From: an uncultured SAR116 cluster alpha proteobacterium
Lineage (GTDB): Bacteria; Pseudomonadota; Alphaproteobacteria; Puniceispirillales; Marisalimonadaceae
Assembly: GCA_902615025.1 (NCBI GenBank)
Contig: CACMNV010000005.1
Location: 34,283-98,282 of the forward strand
Length of the DNA stretch: 64,000 nt
Direction: 5' to 3'
The notes under the pieces are model-generated. The model had not been told where the DNA came from. It did not search any database and saw nothing but the letters and a program-made list of their open reading frames with translations. Positions 12,674 through 22,128 of the stretch are shown here, in pieces; positions within the stretch are counted from its first letter, which is position 1, and each line of letters starts with the position of its first letter. The translations under genes and the position numbers were made by a program.

Positions 12674-13229
12674 AAGGATTTTTAATTCCTAAATTCTTTA
12701 ATATTGAAATTTCAATTTTTTCCATCTTTATTCTTTCACTATCTATTTCGTGATCATATCCTAAGATATGTAAAATAGCGTGTAAAAAGATATGCATAAA
12801 ATGATCTTTAAATAAAACATTATTTATCCTTGATTCACAAAAAATTCTTTCCATAGATATTATTATTTCACCTAAATGTATTTCTTGTTCAGTATTTTTA
12901 AAATAATTATTTTTGTCTATCATTGACTGAAAGGATAACACGTTTGTAGGCTTATTAAGGTTTCTGTATTTAAAGTTGATTTCTTTAATCTCTTCATCAT
13001 TAGTAAGAAGGATAGAGAAATTTATTTTTTTTTTTTTTAAAAATGCACTTGTATATTTTTTAACATTCGAAAACAACAGATCAAATTTTTTAATTTTACG
13101 CAAATAATAAATTTCATTATAAAAATCTAGGTGTTTAAATTTAAACTCTAAGGTAAATTTATTTTTTTTATATAAACTTGCCTTTTCTGAAGACATTCTT
13201 TTACTTAACAAAAAATTATCACTTTTCAT
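12666..13229 (-). CDS. ybeY: endoribonuclease YbeY
   Basis: HAILHILGYDHEID zinc motif; position between phoH and corC. Confidence 0.94.
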   Translation of the reverse strand: MKSDNFLLSKRMSSEKASLYKKNKFTLEFKFKHLDFYNEIYYLRKIKKFDLLFSNVKKYTSAFLKKKKINFSILLTNDEEIKEINFKYRNLNKPTNVLSFQSMIDKNNYFKNTEQEIHLGEIIISMERIFCESRINNVLFKDHFMHIFLHAILHILGYDHEIDSERIKMEKIEISILKNLGIKNPYA

Positions 13230-14214
13230 AAGCGCTTATAATTTCTGAAACTATTTTATGACGCACCACATCTTTTTTATTTAAATTAACAAATTTAATT
13301 GTTTTTAGATTAGAAAGTTTTTTTTTGGCTGTACTTAATCCTGAATCATTAATGTATTTTATATCAATCTGTGTAAGGTCTCCATTAATGATCATTTTTG
13401 ATCCATTACCTAAACGAGTTAGAATCATTTTCATTTGAATTGATGATGTGTTTTGAGCTTCATCTATAATAATAAATGAATTTTTAAAAGTTCTACCTCT
13501 CATAAAAGCGACAGGAGCAATTTCAATTATTCCTTCTTGTATTTTTTTTTCAACTATTTCGAAAGGCATCATCTCGTATAAAGCATCGTAAATTGGTCTA
13601 AGATATGGGTCAACTTTGTCTTTCATATCACCAGGTAAAAAACCTAAATTCTCTCCTGCTTCTACAGCGGGTCTAGATAAAATTATTTTATCAATATGAC
13701 CTTTTTTTAAAAACTGTACTGCTTTTGCAACCGCTAAATAAGACTTGCCTGTACCAGCAGGACCAAGACCGAATATTACATCATACTCATTGACAGCTTG
13801 TATATATTTATTTTGACCATCACTTTTAGGGTAAATAGTTTTTTTCCATGTATCTATTGAGTTTAATACTTTTGACGATGTATCAACAGAATTTTTATTT
13901 TTTAACATTTTATACTCAGATTCAAAAATTGAAAAATCTATACTTTGAACATTTTTTTTATTTAATAATAATATATCATAAACTCTATTTATCAAATCTT
14001 CAGCTAATTCCACATTATGTTTTTTTCCAACAATAAGTAACTTATTTCCAAAAAAAGTAATCTCTACATCTATAATCTCATTAAGTTTATCTATGTTTTT
14101 AGAATTTTCGCCAAGTAATGTATTTAAGTCATCATTAGAATTAAAAATTAATTCAACTTGCGAAAGGTTTCTATGACTTAATGATTTAAAATTTTGGGTC
14201 TTAGTTTTAAGCAT
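13219..14214 (-). CDS. phoH: PhoH-like ATPase
   Basis: FGLGPAGTGKSYLAVAKAV Walker A; FIIIDEAQNTS Walker B; LSRPAVEAGE. Confidence 0.95.
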   Translation of the reverse strand: MLKTKTQNFKSLSHRNLSQVELIFNSNDDLNTLLGENSKNIDKLNEIIDVEITFFGNKLLIVGKKHNVELAEDLINRVYDILLLNKKNVQSIDFSIFESEYKMLKNKNSVDTSSKVLNSIDTWKKTIYPKSDGQNKYIQAVNEYDVIFGLGPAGTGKSYLAVAKAVQFLKKGHIDKIILSRPAVEAGENLGFLPGDMKDKVDPYLRPIYDALYEMMPFEIVEKKIQEGIIEIAPVAFMRGRTFKNSFIIIDEAQNTSSIQMKMILTRLGNGSKMIINGDLTQIDIKYINDSGLSTAKKKLSNLKTIKFVNLNKKDVVRHKIVSEIISAYEK

Positions 14215-15562
14215 TTTTTGTAAAAGAACCTAATAGACTGTTCTGATTTGATTTAATAATTTTAACATCTAACATAGATCCAATTAATTTTTCATGATGT
14301 TTTTTAAATGGCAAGTTTTCTTCATCAATATAAACAGTTTGGTTATAAGGAGACCTCCCCAACAACTGATTATTTTTGTTTTTATCTGTAATTAAAATAG
14401 GAAATTCTAAACCCTCCATATTTTTATTAAAAGCTAATTGATAATGGTTAAGTTTACTTTGAATTTGATGAAGCCTAATTTTCTTAATATTTTCGTCAAC
14501 GATTTCTCCAAACTCTGATGATTTTGTCCCTGGTCTTTCTGAGTACATAAAAGAATATGAACTTGCAAACTGAACTTCATTTATAATATCTAATGTTTTT
14601 TTATGATCCTCATTAGTTTCGCCTGGATGACCTACAATAAAGTCTGATGAAATCGCAATATCCTCACAGTATTTTCTTACTAATTCAATTATTTTCAAAT
14701 ATTCTCTAGCAGTATGTCTTCTATTCATTTTTTTTAAAATATTATCTGACCCTGATTGTATCGGCAGATGTAAATAAGGCATAAGTTTATCAATATTTTT
14801 GTGTGCTTTTATCAATTCTAGATCCATATCAAGAGGATGAGATGTAGTGTAACGTATAGATAAAATTTCATCGATTTTTGCAATATCTTCTATCAAGTGT
14901 CCTAAGGTATAAGCTTTACTTTCATTTGTGTTGTCTCTCCAAGCATTTACATTTTGACCAAGTAATATAATTTCTTTAACTCCATTTTGAGCCATTATTT
15001 TTATTTCATCCAATATAGATTTTCTTGACCTTGAATATTCTGGACCCCTTGTAAAAGGAACAACACAAAAAGAACAAAATTTATCACAACCTTCTTGTAT
15101 TGTTACAAAATCTGACACTTTTCCTATTTTTTTATCAAAATTAAGATGATCAAATTTTGGAATTTCAGGAAATTTTAAATTTATTTCTTTTTTCTTTGAA
15201 TCTTCGTTTATCTTTTTAAGCAATTTGGGGAGTTCTGTGTAAGCCTGTGGGCCAACCACTAAATCCACCCAAGGTGATCTTTTAGTGATCTCTTTTCCTT
15301 CTGCTTGTGCGACACAGCCAGCAACAGCAATAATTGGTTTAATTAAATTATTATTTTCATAAATTTTTTTTATTCTTCCTAAATCAGAATACATTTTCTC
15401 AGCTGCTTTATCTCTAATATGACATGTATTTAATATTACTAAATCAGCTTCTTTAATATTTTCAGATGTTTCATAACCATGCCCATTTAACAAATTAGAC
15501 ATATGATCGCTATCATAGAAGTTCATTTGACAACCATATGTTTTAATAAATAATTTTTTCAT
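14207..15562 (-). CDS. miaB: tRNA-2-methylthio-N6-dimethylallyladenosine synthase
   Basis: FIKTYGCQMNFYDSD, GCDKFCSFCVVPFTRG radical SAM motif, TRAM C-terminus. Confidence 0.97.
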   Translation of the reverse strand: MKKLFIKTYGCQMNFYDSDHMSNLLNGHGYETSENIKEADLVILNTCHIRDKAAEKMYSDLGRIKKIYENNNLIKPIIAVAGCVAQAEGKEITKRSPWVDLVVGPQAYTELPKLLKKINEDSKKKEINLKFPEIPKFDHLNFDKKIGKVSDFVTIQEGCDKFCSFCVVPFTRGPEYSRSRKSILDEIKIMAQNGVKEIILLGQNVNAWRDNTNESKAYTLGHLIEDIAKIDEILSIRYTTSHPLDMDLELIKAHKNIDKLMPYLHLPIQSGSDNILKKMNRRHTAREYLKIIELVRKYCEDIAISSDFIVGHPGETNEDHKKTLDIINEVQFASSYSFMYSERPGTKSSEFGEIVDENIKKIRLHQIQSKLNHYQLAFNKNMEGLEFPILITDKNKNNQLLGRSPYNQTVYIDEENLPFKKHHEKLIGSMLDVKIIKSNQNSLLGSFTKNA

Positions 15563-15600
15563 AATATAAAATAATTTGACAAACTTTTTTTAAACCTAGT

Positions 15601-16377
15601 TTAATAAAAATTATCAATAGCATGATGTAAGGTATAAGTCATATCTTTTCTATTTGTAAAATCTTTTCCATTAAGAGGTGGTAAAAATGTTATTTTAGCT
15701 TTAATTGAAAATAATTTTAAGACATTAATTAAATGAGGTTTTAAATCCATATCACCATACCAAGCAATAATAGGTTTTAACCATCTATTTAAAGGCATTC
15801 CATTTATACTTGTATAATTAATTACAATTGGTTGAATCAAAATATTTTTTTGTTCCAAAGAAGTTAGTAAACTTGACTTGAATTTAAGAACTCTTATTCC
15901 GTCAGATGTAGTCCCTTCTGGAAATAAAATAATACTGTCTCCTTTAGAGATAAAATCATAAATTATTGATTTATTTCTTTTCAAAAATCTTAAATTTCTA
16001 TTAATAAAAATCGTATTACCTACCTTAGATAAATAACCAAAAATTGGCCAATTAGAAATCTCATTTTTTGCAATAAATCTTCCATTTAGTGTAGATCCTA
16101 AGACAGGAATATCCAGATATGAAAGATGATTTGATACATAGAGTTTTGGTACATTATTTAGATTACTTTTCCCTACGACCTCAACATTTATATTTATTAG
16201 CCACAAAAGTAATTTATGGAAAATTTGAACTATTTTTTGACTTGCTCTTTTTGAAACAAATTGTAATAAAGTTTTTAAAAAAATTAGAAATATAGTTAAA
16301 AAAACAAAAATAAAAAATTTAAGATAAAAAGTTCCTTTATCAACAAAATTTATTTTTACGAAATTTAGTTTAGACAA
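15601..16377 (-). CDS. 1-acyl-sn-glycerol-3-phosphate acyltransferase (PlsC/OlsA family)
   Basis: SNHLSYLD (NHX4D) and LFPEGTTSDG motifs of the PlsC family. Confidence 0.92.
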   Translation of the reverse strand: MSKLNFVKINFVDKGTFYLKFFIFVFLTIFLIFLKTLLQFVSKRASQKIVQIFHKLLLWLININVEVVGKSNLNNVPKLYVSNHLSYLDIPVLGSTLNGRFIAKNEISNWPIFGYLSKVGNTIFINRNLRFLKRNKSIIYDFISKGDSIILFPEGTTSDGIRVLKFKSSLLTSLEQKNILIQPIVINYTSINGMPLNRWLKPIIAWYGDMDLKPHLINVLKLFSIKAKITFLPPLNGKDFTNRKDMTYTLHHAIDNFY

Positions 16378-16389
16378 TTATCACTCATG

Positions 16390-17265
16390 TTAATTTAAAA
16401 ATTTATTCTGGTAACGACTAACGATTTTTTCAGTTAACATTATTACACAATAATCAATTGTTTCAAATTCCCTATCTATATAAAAATTTTCACTAACCAT
16501 TCCACCCGCTCTTAAATAACCTTTTATTAATGGAGGTAGCTTATTTAATGTAGTCGAGTCGTTAATGTTTTTATTAAATGAAATTTCGTTGCTTTGAAGT
16601 GATTTAACATCATAATCTTCTGGCAACCTATAACTTTCATATAATAAAGAAAATTCGTCCTTAAATTTACTTGGGTTAGTCCCATGAAAACTAGCACATC
16701 CCATTAAAATTTTAATTTTATACATCTTAATGTAATTTGATATTCCTTGCCATAGTAATTTTAGTATAATACCAGATCGATATTGAGGGTGAACGCATGA
16801 ACGACCAAGCTCTAAAATGTCTTTACTAGAAAAATTCTTCTTTAAATTTGATATATCAAATTCTTGTTCTGTATAAAATCCTCTATATAACTTTGCACAA
16901 TTTCCTCTTAATAATCTGTAGGTTCCTATTACATTATCTCTAATTTCTCGATTATTATCGATTATTATTAAATGATCAGATATTTTATCATAAAAATCGT
17001 AGTCTCTTTGTAATAAGAATTTAAAACTTTTTTTCTTAATTTTTTTTTCTTTAAAAAAGATTTTGTATCTTAATGATTGAGCTTTTTTAATTTCAAAATT
17101 AGATTCTGCAATTTTGATTGTAAAATTTTTAAAAATTATTGGTTCAAATTCACTTTTAATTTTTTTAATTATTCTTTTTTTTCTAATTATAGAAGATATC
17201 GTTTTCTTTGTCTTAACAAATAGATTTGTATTAACAATTTGATTTAATAAGGCTAAATTTTGCAT
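16390..17265 (-). CDS. GNAT-type N-acyltransferase, OlsB-like (ornithine lipid synthesis)
   Basis: 291 aa; ILELGRSCVHPQYRSG motif and LMGCASFHG, typical of OlsB/hemolysin-like acyltransferases; directly upstream of a PlsC-family gene. Confidence 0.82.
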   Translation of the reverse strand: MQNLALLNQIVNTNLFVKTKKTISSIIRKKRIIKKIKSEFEPIIFKNFTIKIAESNFEIKKAQSLRYKIFFKEKKIKKKSFKFLLQRDYDFYDKISDHLIIIDNNREIRDNVIGTYRLLRGNCAKLYRGFYTEQEFDISNLKKNFSSKDILELGRSCVHPQYRSGIILKLLWQGISNYIKMYKIKILMGCASFHGTNPSKFKDEFSLLYESYRLPEDYDVKSLQSNEISFNKNINDSTTLNKLPPLIKGYLRAGGMVSENFYIDREFETIDYCVIMLTEKIVSRYQNKFLN

Positions 17266-17315
17266 ATGATATATTTGATTATCAATTTTACAGTTTTATT
17301 AAATGTAAGTTACAA

Positions 17316-17747
17316 TTAATTGACATTTTCTAGTTTTAATAGAATTGCATCAGACTTTTGCTTCTTATAATAATTTTTTCTTAAACCAATTTTTAAGAAA
17401 TTTAACCTATGATAAAACATTATCCCATTTATATTATTTGAAGAAACTTCTACAAAAATGTTTTTTAAATTTAAACTTATCAGATATTCCACTAATATTT
17501 TACCATAACCCATATTTTGAAATTTTTGAAGAACACCAATTGAAATTATATCACAGTCACTTTTATTCAAAGAGAATTGTAAAAAACCTATAATTTGCTT
17601 TTTTAAAACTAATTTAATAAATCTAAAATTTTCATTTGATAATGTTTGATTAAAAAAATTTAATTTAGTTTTATTTAAATTTAACTGATTTTCTAATTCA
17701 TTTATTTTAGGTAAATCTTTTAATATAACTTCAGATATTTTAAACAT
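17316..17747 (-). CDS. rimI: ribosomal-protein-alanine N-acetyltransferase-like GNAT protein
   Basis: GNAT motif (ISIGVLQKFQNMGYGKILVEYLI ... FVEVSSNNINGIMFYHRLNF); follows tsaB. The ORF track starts at 17786, but the internal MFKISEV start at 17747 fits the tsaB stop better. Confidence 0.85.
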   Translation of the reverse strand: MFKISEVILKDLPKINELENQLNLNKTKLNFFNQTLSNENFRFIKLVLKKQIIGFLQFSLNKSDCDIISIGVLQKFQNMGYGKILVEYLISLNLKNIFVEVSSNNINGIMFYHRLNFLKIGLRKNYYKKQKSDAILLKLENVN

Positions 17748-17748
17748 A

Positions 17749-18465
17749 TTAGTTTGTTGATGGTGACTTTCCATAAAGAGGATCAAATTTTTTTTCTAAA
17801 AAATTTATATAATTAGTATGACTTATTTTATTATTATCAATCAAATCCAATAAATTGATGATAATTTCAAGTATATTGGATCTATCAACTATTTGAATAT
17901 TTTTAAAAAATGATACTTCATTAGGATTTGCACCTAAATAAACAGAATAAACATTTTGAATAGATAAATTTAAAGTTTCTAAATAGGTACCAATATGATC
18001 TAAGTCGATATTTTTAATATCTGACAAACATTTAAGAGAGAATAAGAAGTTTTTTTTCTTTTGATATATTTGGACAAAGTGATCTTTAGAATAATTTAAA
18101 ATTGACAGGATGTATGTATTATCATTTATTTTAGCTTTAAGATTTAAATAAGAAGCAATAACGAATAAGTTATTTAAACCGATAAATTTTGTCCTTGTAT
18201 ATTTATTGAATTTTAAAGCCTTAACATAAGATATGATTCTCCTAATGATTGAAAAACCTCCAGGGCCACAACTATAAAATACATTGTTAAAACATACTTT
18301 ATTTGAAATAAAATTGGAAACTACCTTAAAAAATTTATCCTCATTATCATCTTCTATAATATTAAATTCCTTGACTTTGTCTAATTTTGAATTAACAACT
18401 AATGCTAATGTCAATATTTCAGAATAGCCAAATATAATTAAAGAATTTTTATTAATATTTTTCAT
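17749..18465 (-). CDS. tsaB: tRNA threonylcarbamoyladenosine biosynthesis protein TsaB (divergent)
   Basis: YSCGPGGFSIIRRIISYVKAL resembles the TsaB GPGSFTGLR motif; position next to rimI. ATG start at 18465 chosen over the TTG at 18471. Confidence 0.75.
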   Translation of the reverse strand: MKNINKNSLIIFGYSEILTLALVVNSKLDKVKEFNIIEDDNEDKFFKVVSNFISNKVCFNNVFYSCGPGGFSIIRRIISYVKALKFNKYTRTKFIGLNNLFVIASYLNLKAKINDNTYILSILNYSKDHFVQIYQKKKNFLFSLKCLSDIKNIDLDHIGTYLETLNLSIQNVYSVYLGANPNEVSFFKNIQIVDRSNILEIIINLLDLIDNNKISHTNYINFLEKKFDPLYGKSPSTN

Positions 18466-19513
18466 GATCAATTCTAAACTTAATTTTAAAATTTTATTAA
18501 TATTTAATTTTATTTTTATTTATTTATTTACTCCAAATATATCTTTTTCTGAAGATAAATTTATAAATAAAATTAATCATGCAAATATTTTGATGTATCA
18601 TAGATTTGACGAAAATAAATATCCAACTACAAATACTACAATTGAACAATTTATTACACATACAAATGAATTAGTTAAAGACAAATACGACGTAATTAGG
18701 CTTGATAAAGTTATTATGGGATTACAGGGAGAAATTAGTTTAAAAGATAGGACTGTTTCTATTACTATAGATGACGCATATTTATCTGTATATACCAAAG
18801 CTTGGCCAATCTTAAAAAAATTAAATCTACCTTTTACATTGTTTATTTCAACTGATGTTATTGATAATAATTTTTCAAACTATATGAATTGGGATCAAAT
18901 CAGAGAACTAGTTGACAATGGTGTTTTAGTTGGAAGTCAAACAAAATCACATCCTCATTTGCATAGATTAAGTAGTAAACAAATATTAAATGAGATTGAG
19001 TATTCTAACAAGCGCTTCATAAAAGAGTTAGGATTTAAGCCTAAATTATTTGCCTATCCTTATGGAGAATATGATAACAAAACTATAGAAATTGTTAAAG
19101 GTTCTGGATTTGAAGCAGCCTTTGGGCAACATTCAGGAGTTGCGCATATATCTTCAGGAATTTTTGAACTACCAAGATTTGCTATGAATGAAAATTATGG
19201 GGATTTAACAAGATTAAAACTTGCTACGAATGCACTACCTATCATTATTCAAGACATAAGCCCTGAGAATAATTTTCTTAAAGTAAATCCTCCAGATTTT
19301 GGCTTTACTCTTAGTCCAAAAATCAAACCAATGAGAGCCGTTAGATGTTTTGCAAGTAATGGTATTGTTACAAATACTAGAAGAATTGGTAAATTAAGAA
19401 TAGAAGTAAGATTAGAAGAAAAATTCCCTAATGCTAGAGGAAGAATAAATTGTACAATGGCAGCTGAAGACGGCAGATGGAGATGGTTTGGAAAACAATT
19501 CGTAACAAAGTAG
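18464..19513 (+). CDS. secreted polysaccharide deacetylase family protein
   Basis: Signal peptide; NodB-like motifs (ILMYHRFDE, VSITIDDAY, SQTKSHPHLHRLS, FAYPYGEYD) and an additional C-terminal domain. Confidence 0.9.
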   Translation: MINSKLNFKILLIFNFIFIYLFTPNISFSEDKFINKINHANILMYHRFDENKYPTTNTTIEQFITHTNELVKDKYDVIRLDKVIMGLQGEISLKDRTVSITIDDAYLSVYTKAWPILKKLNLPFTLFISTDVIDNNFSNYMNWDQIRELVDNGVLVGSQTKSHPHLHRLSSKQILNEIEYSNKRFIKELGFKPKLFAYPYGEYDNKTIEIVKGSGFEAAFGQHSGVAHISSGIFELPRFAMNENYGDLTRLKLATNALPIIIQDISPENNFLKVNPPDFGFTLSPKIKPMRAVRCFASNGIVTNTRRIGKLRIEVRLEEKFPNARGRINCTMAAEDGRWRWFGKQFVTK

Positions 19514-19530
19514 AAAATTATTAATTTTCT
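19512..19530. terminator. possible bidirectional AT-only hairpin between convergent genes
   Basis: AGAAAATTA-T-TAATTTTCT perfect 9-bp inverted repeat overlapping the deacetylase and Bax-like stop codons; weak AT-rich stem. Confidence 0.3.
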
Positions 19531-20501
19531 AATTTAAACCTTAATGAATTAAACTTTTCTAAATTATTTTTTTTAATCATCAAATTAATTTTCTTTACAT
19601 ACTCAAAGCCAATTATTGCATACTTATCTAGATATCTTGAAAATTTATACCCTTTAAAATTTGGAGGATTGCGAATGAGTTCTCTATAATTTCTTAATTT
19701 AATGTATGCAGGATGTGTGTTTAAATTTAAAATATAAGCATCAACAGAATCTTGCAAGTTTTTGAAACTTTTTACAGCAAAACTTGGTTTATGAATACCG
19801 GTTGGAGAAATTCCCTTTTTTTTATCCCATGTCCATTGCCCAAAAAGGGCGTTACCTTTTTGGGCAAATCTTGATCCTCCCCAACCACTTTCAACAATAG
19901 CTTGAGCTAACATCATGGATATTGGTAAAACGTTTACTCTGTTTAATAAAATTTTTTGTAAAGTTTTAAACTTAGCGTTATTTAAAGAATTTATATTATT
20001 ACAATCAATAGTTTTAATTTTATATTTTTTGCAAAACAATTTTAATTTCTTAAAATTCCCTTTTTTAAAAAACATAATTAAATTTGATCTTTCAATAGAA
20101 ACTTTTTCGTTTCCTTTTAATAATAAAGGCAGCATAATACTAATAAAAATTTTTTTCTTATCACTTACTTGATATGTATTTAAATCACTTGGCAACTGAG
20201 TAAAATATATTCTTGGAATTTTTGGTTCGGCTTTTATCTGATCAATAAAATTTTTAGACCATGCAATTGCAATTTCTTTTCCAAAAAAATTTTTAGATGA
20301 TATTTTTGAATTTTTAAATTTATTATCTAAATCTATATCATTAGGATTAAACCTTAAACCTAATGAAGCTCTCGTTAAATGATCATTTTCATATTTAATT
20401 GGGTTTGGAGATTTAATATCCCAAAAACCAGGGCCTATCAAACCTAATATTGATAAAAGAAAAGCTAAAAATGTTAATAGAGTATTATTTTTAAATCTCA
20501 C
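19521..20501 (-). CDS. glucosaminidase/Bax-like protein
   Basis: MMLAQAIVESGWGGSRFAQKGNALFGQWTW motif of the Bax/glucosaminidase family; N-terminal hydrophobic segment. Confidence 0.87.
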   Translation of the reverse strand: MRFKNNTLLTFLAFLLSILGLIGPGFWDIKSPNPIKYENDHLTRASLGLRFNPNDIDLDNKFKNSKISSKNFFGKEIAIAWSKNFIDQIKAEPKIPRIYFTQLPSDLNTYQVSDKKKIFISIMLPLLLKGNEKVSIERSNLIMFFKKGNFKKLKLFCKKYKIKTIDCNNINSLNNAKFKTLQKILLNRVNVLPISMMLAQAIVESGWGGSRFAQKGNALFGQWTWDKKKGISPTGIHKPSFAVKSFKNLQDSVDAYILNLNTHPAYIKLRNYRELIRNPPNFKGYKFSRYLDKYAIIGFEYVKKINLMIKKNNLEKFNSLRFKLEN

Positions 20502-21055
20502 AGCTCTGCAGCTTTAACTTCTACAACCTCTGGTATATAATGTCTCAACATATTTTCAATACCCATCTTTAAAGTAGCTGTACTTGAAGGACATCCAGCG
20601 CAAGCGCCTTTCATTTGAAGTGTAACTACACCATCCTCGAAAGAACAGAAAGATATATCCCCTCCATCCATAGCAACTGCAGGCCTAACTCTTTGATCAA
20701 TGAGTTCCTTAATTTGTTTAACAACTTCAGTATCTTCTTCCTTAGAGTGATCAGTATTATTATTATGATTTTTCTCAATAACTTCTTTTCCACTGGCATA
20801 ATGATCCATGATTGCTGTTAATATTAATGGCTTTAAGATTTCCCAGTTATGTTCATTGCTTTTTGTAACAGATACAAACTCTGTAGCTAGAAAAACTCTA
20901 TCTACGCCATTGATACTAAATATTAAACTTGCCAAATTTGAAGAACGAGCTGAAACATTGTCTTTAAATTCAACTGTACCCTCTTTTAAAACCTGTACAC
21001 CAGGGATAAACTTTAAAGTACTTGGATTAGGTGTTTCTTCAGTTTGTATAAACAT
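20498..21055 (-). CDS. NifU-like Fe-S scaffold protein (Nfu family)
   Basis: N-terminal Nfu domain (QTEETPNPSTLKFIPG) and C-terminal GACAGCPSSTATLK CxxC motif. Confidence 0.95.
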   Translation of the reverse strand: MFIQTEETPNPSTLKFIPGVQVLKEGTVEFKDNVSARSSNLASLIFSINGVDRVFLATEFVSVTKSNEHNWEILKPLILTAIMDHYASGKEVIEKNHNNNTDHSKEEDTEVVKQIKELIDQRVRPAVAMDGGDISFCSFEDGVVTLQMKGACAGCPSSTATLKMGIENMLRHYIPEVVEVKAAEL

Positions 21056-21087
21056 ACTAATAGATATATATGTTCAAAGCTGATTTT

Positions 21088-22122
21088 TCAATCTTTAAAG
21101 TTAATGCCAATAATTTTTTTTATATCAATTAATACTTCATTTGCTATTTCTCGAGCTTTACTTGATCCATCAATAAGTATTTTTATAATTTCATCTTTGT
21201 TGTTCATTAAATGCTTCATTTCTTCAGTAATTGGACTTATGTCGTTTATAATCAAATCTGATAAGGATTCCTTAAATTGAGCAAAACCTTTTCCTGAAAA
21301 TTGTTGAAGTATTTCTGTCACACTTTTGTTTGAGAAAGAAGCATATATGTTAATTAAATTAAGTGCTTCTGGTCTATAATCTAAACCACCAATATTGTCA
21401 GGAATAGGATATTGATCTGTTTTAGCTTTTTTAATTTTTAAATGAATTTGATCTTTATTATCCATCAAATTAATTCTTGAACCATCAGAAATATCCGATT
21501 TGCTCATCTTACTTTTACCATCTCTCAAACTCATAATTCGTTTTGCAGGCCCTAGAATGATGGGTTCTGGCAAACGAAAAAAATCTTTATCAAGAGACTT
21601 ATTAAATATTGTATTAAAAGAACTCGCTATATCACGTGTTAACTCCAAATGTTGTTTTTGATCTTCACCAACTGGAACATGTGTAGCTTTATACAATAAT
21701 ATATCTGCTGCCATAAGTACTGGATAACTAAATAAACCAACAGTAGCATTATCTTTTTTTTTGCCCGCTTTTTCTTTAAATTGTGTCATTCTATTAAGCC
21801 ATCCTATTCTGGCAATGCAATTAAAAATCCATGCTAACTCAGTATGTTGAGGAACGTTAGATTGATTAAAAAGAATAGATTTTTTTGGGTCAATTCCAGA
21901 AGCAATAACTGCAGCTGCTACTTCTAATGTTGAATTTTTAATATCCAATAAATTGTTTGGAACTGTCATTGCATGCAGATCAACGATTGAATAAATACAA
22001 TCATCTTCTTCTTGAAGATTAATCCAATTTTTAATTGCTCCTAAATAATTCCCTATATGAAGGTTACCAGTAGGTTGAATTCCTGAGAAAATTCTTTTTG
22101 AAGGTTGTTTAGATTTTAACAT
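21088..22122 (-). CDS. trpS: tryptophanyl-tRNA synthetase
   Basis: FSGIQPTGNLHIGNYLGAI and MSKS class I motifs. Confidence 0.98.
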   Translation of the reverse strand: MLKSKQPSKRIFSGIQPTGNLHIGNYLGAIKNWINLQEEDDCIYSIVDLHAMTVPNNLLDIKNSTLEVAAAVIASGIDPKKSILFNQSNVPQHTELAWIFNCIARIGWLNRMTQFKEKAGKKKDNATVGLFSYPVLMAADILLYKATHVPVGEDQKQHLELTRDIASSFNTIFNKSLDKDFFRLPEPIILGPAKRIMSLRDGKSKMSKSDISDGSRINLMDNKDQIHLKIKKAKTDQYPIPDNIGGLDYRPEALNLINIYASFSNKSVTEILQQFSGKGFAQFKESLSDLIINDISPITEEMKHLMNNKDEIIKILIDGSSKAREIANEVLIDIKKIIGINFKD

Positions 22123-22128
22123 AATTTT

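Noticed and set aside
13029-13050. Homopolymer A/T tracts (here and elsewhere)
   Set aside because: Common in AT-rich coding sequence (Lys/Phe codons); frames remain intact, so there is no evidence of phase variation or frameshift.
21628-21642. TATCACGTGTTAACT in trpS as a third parS
   Set aside because: Shares only the CACGTG core; flanks do not match TGTTTCACGTGAAACA.
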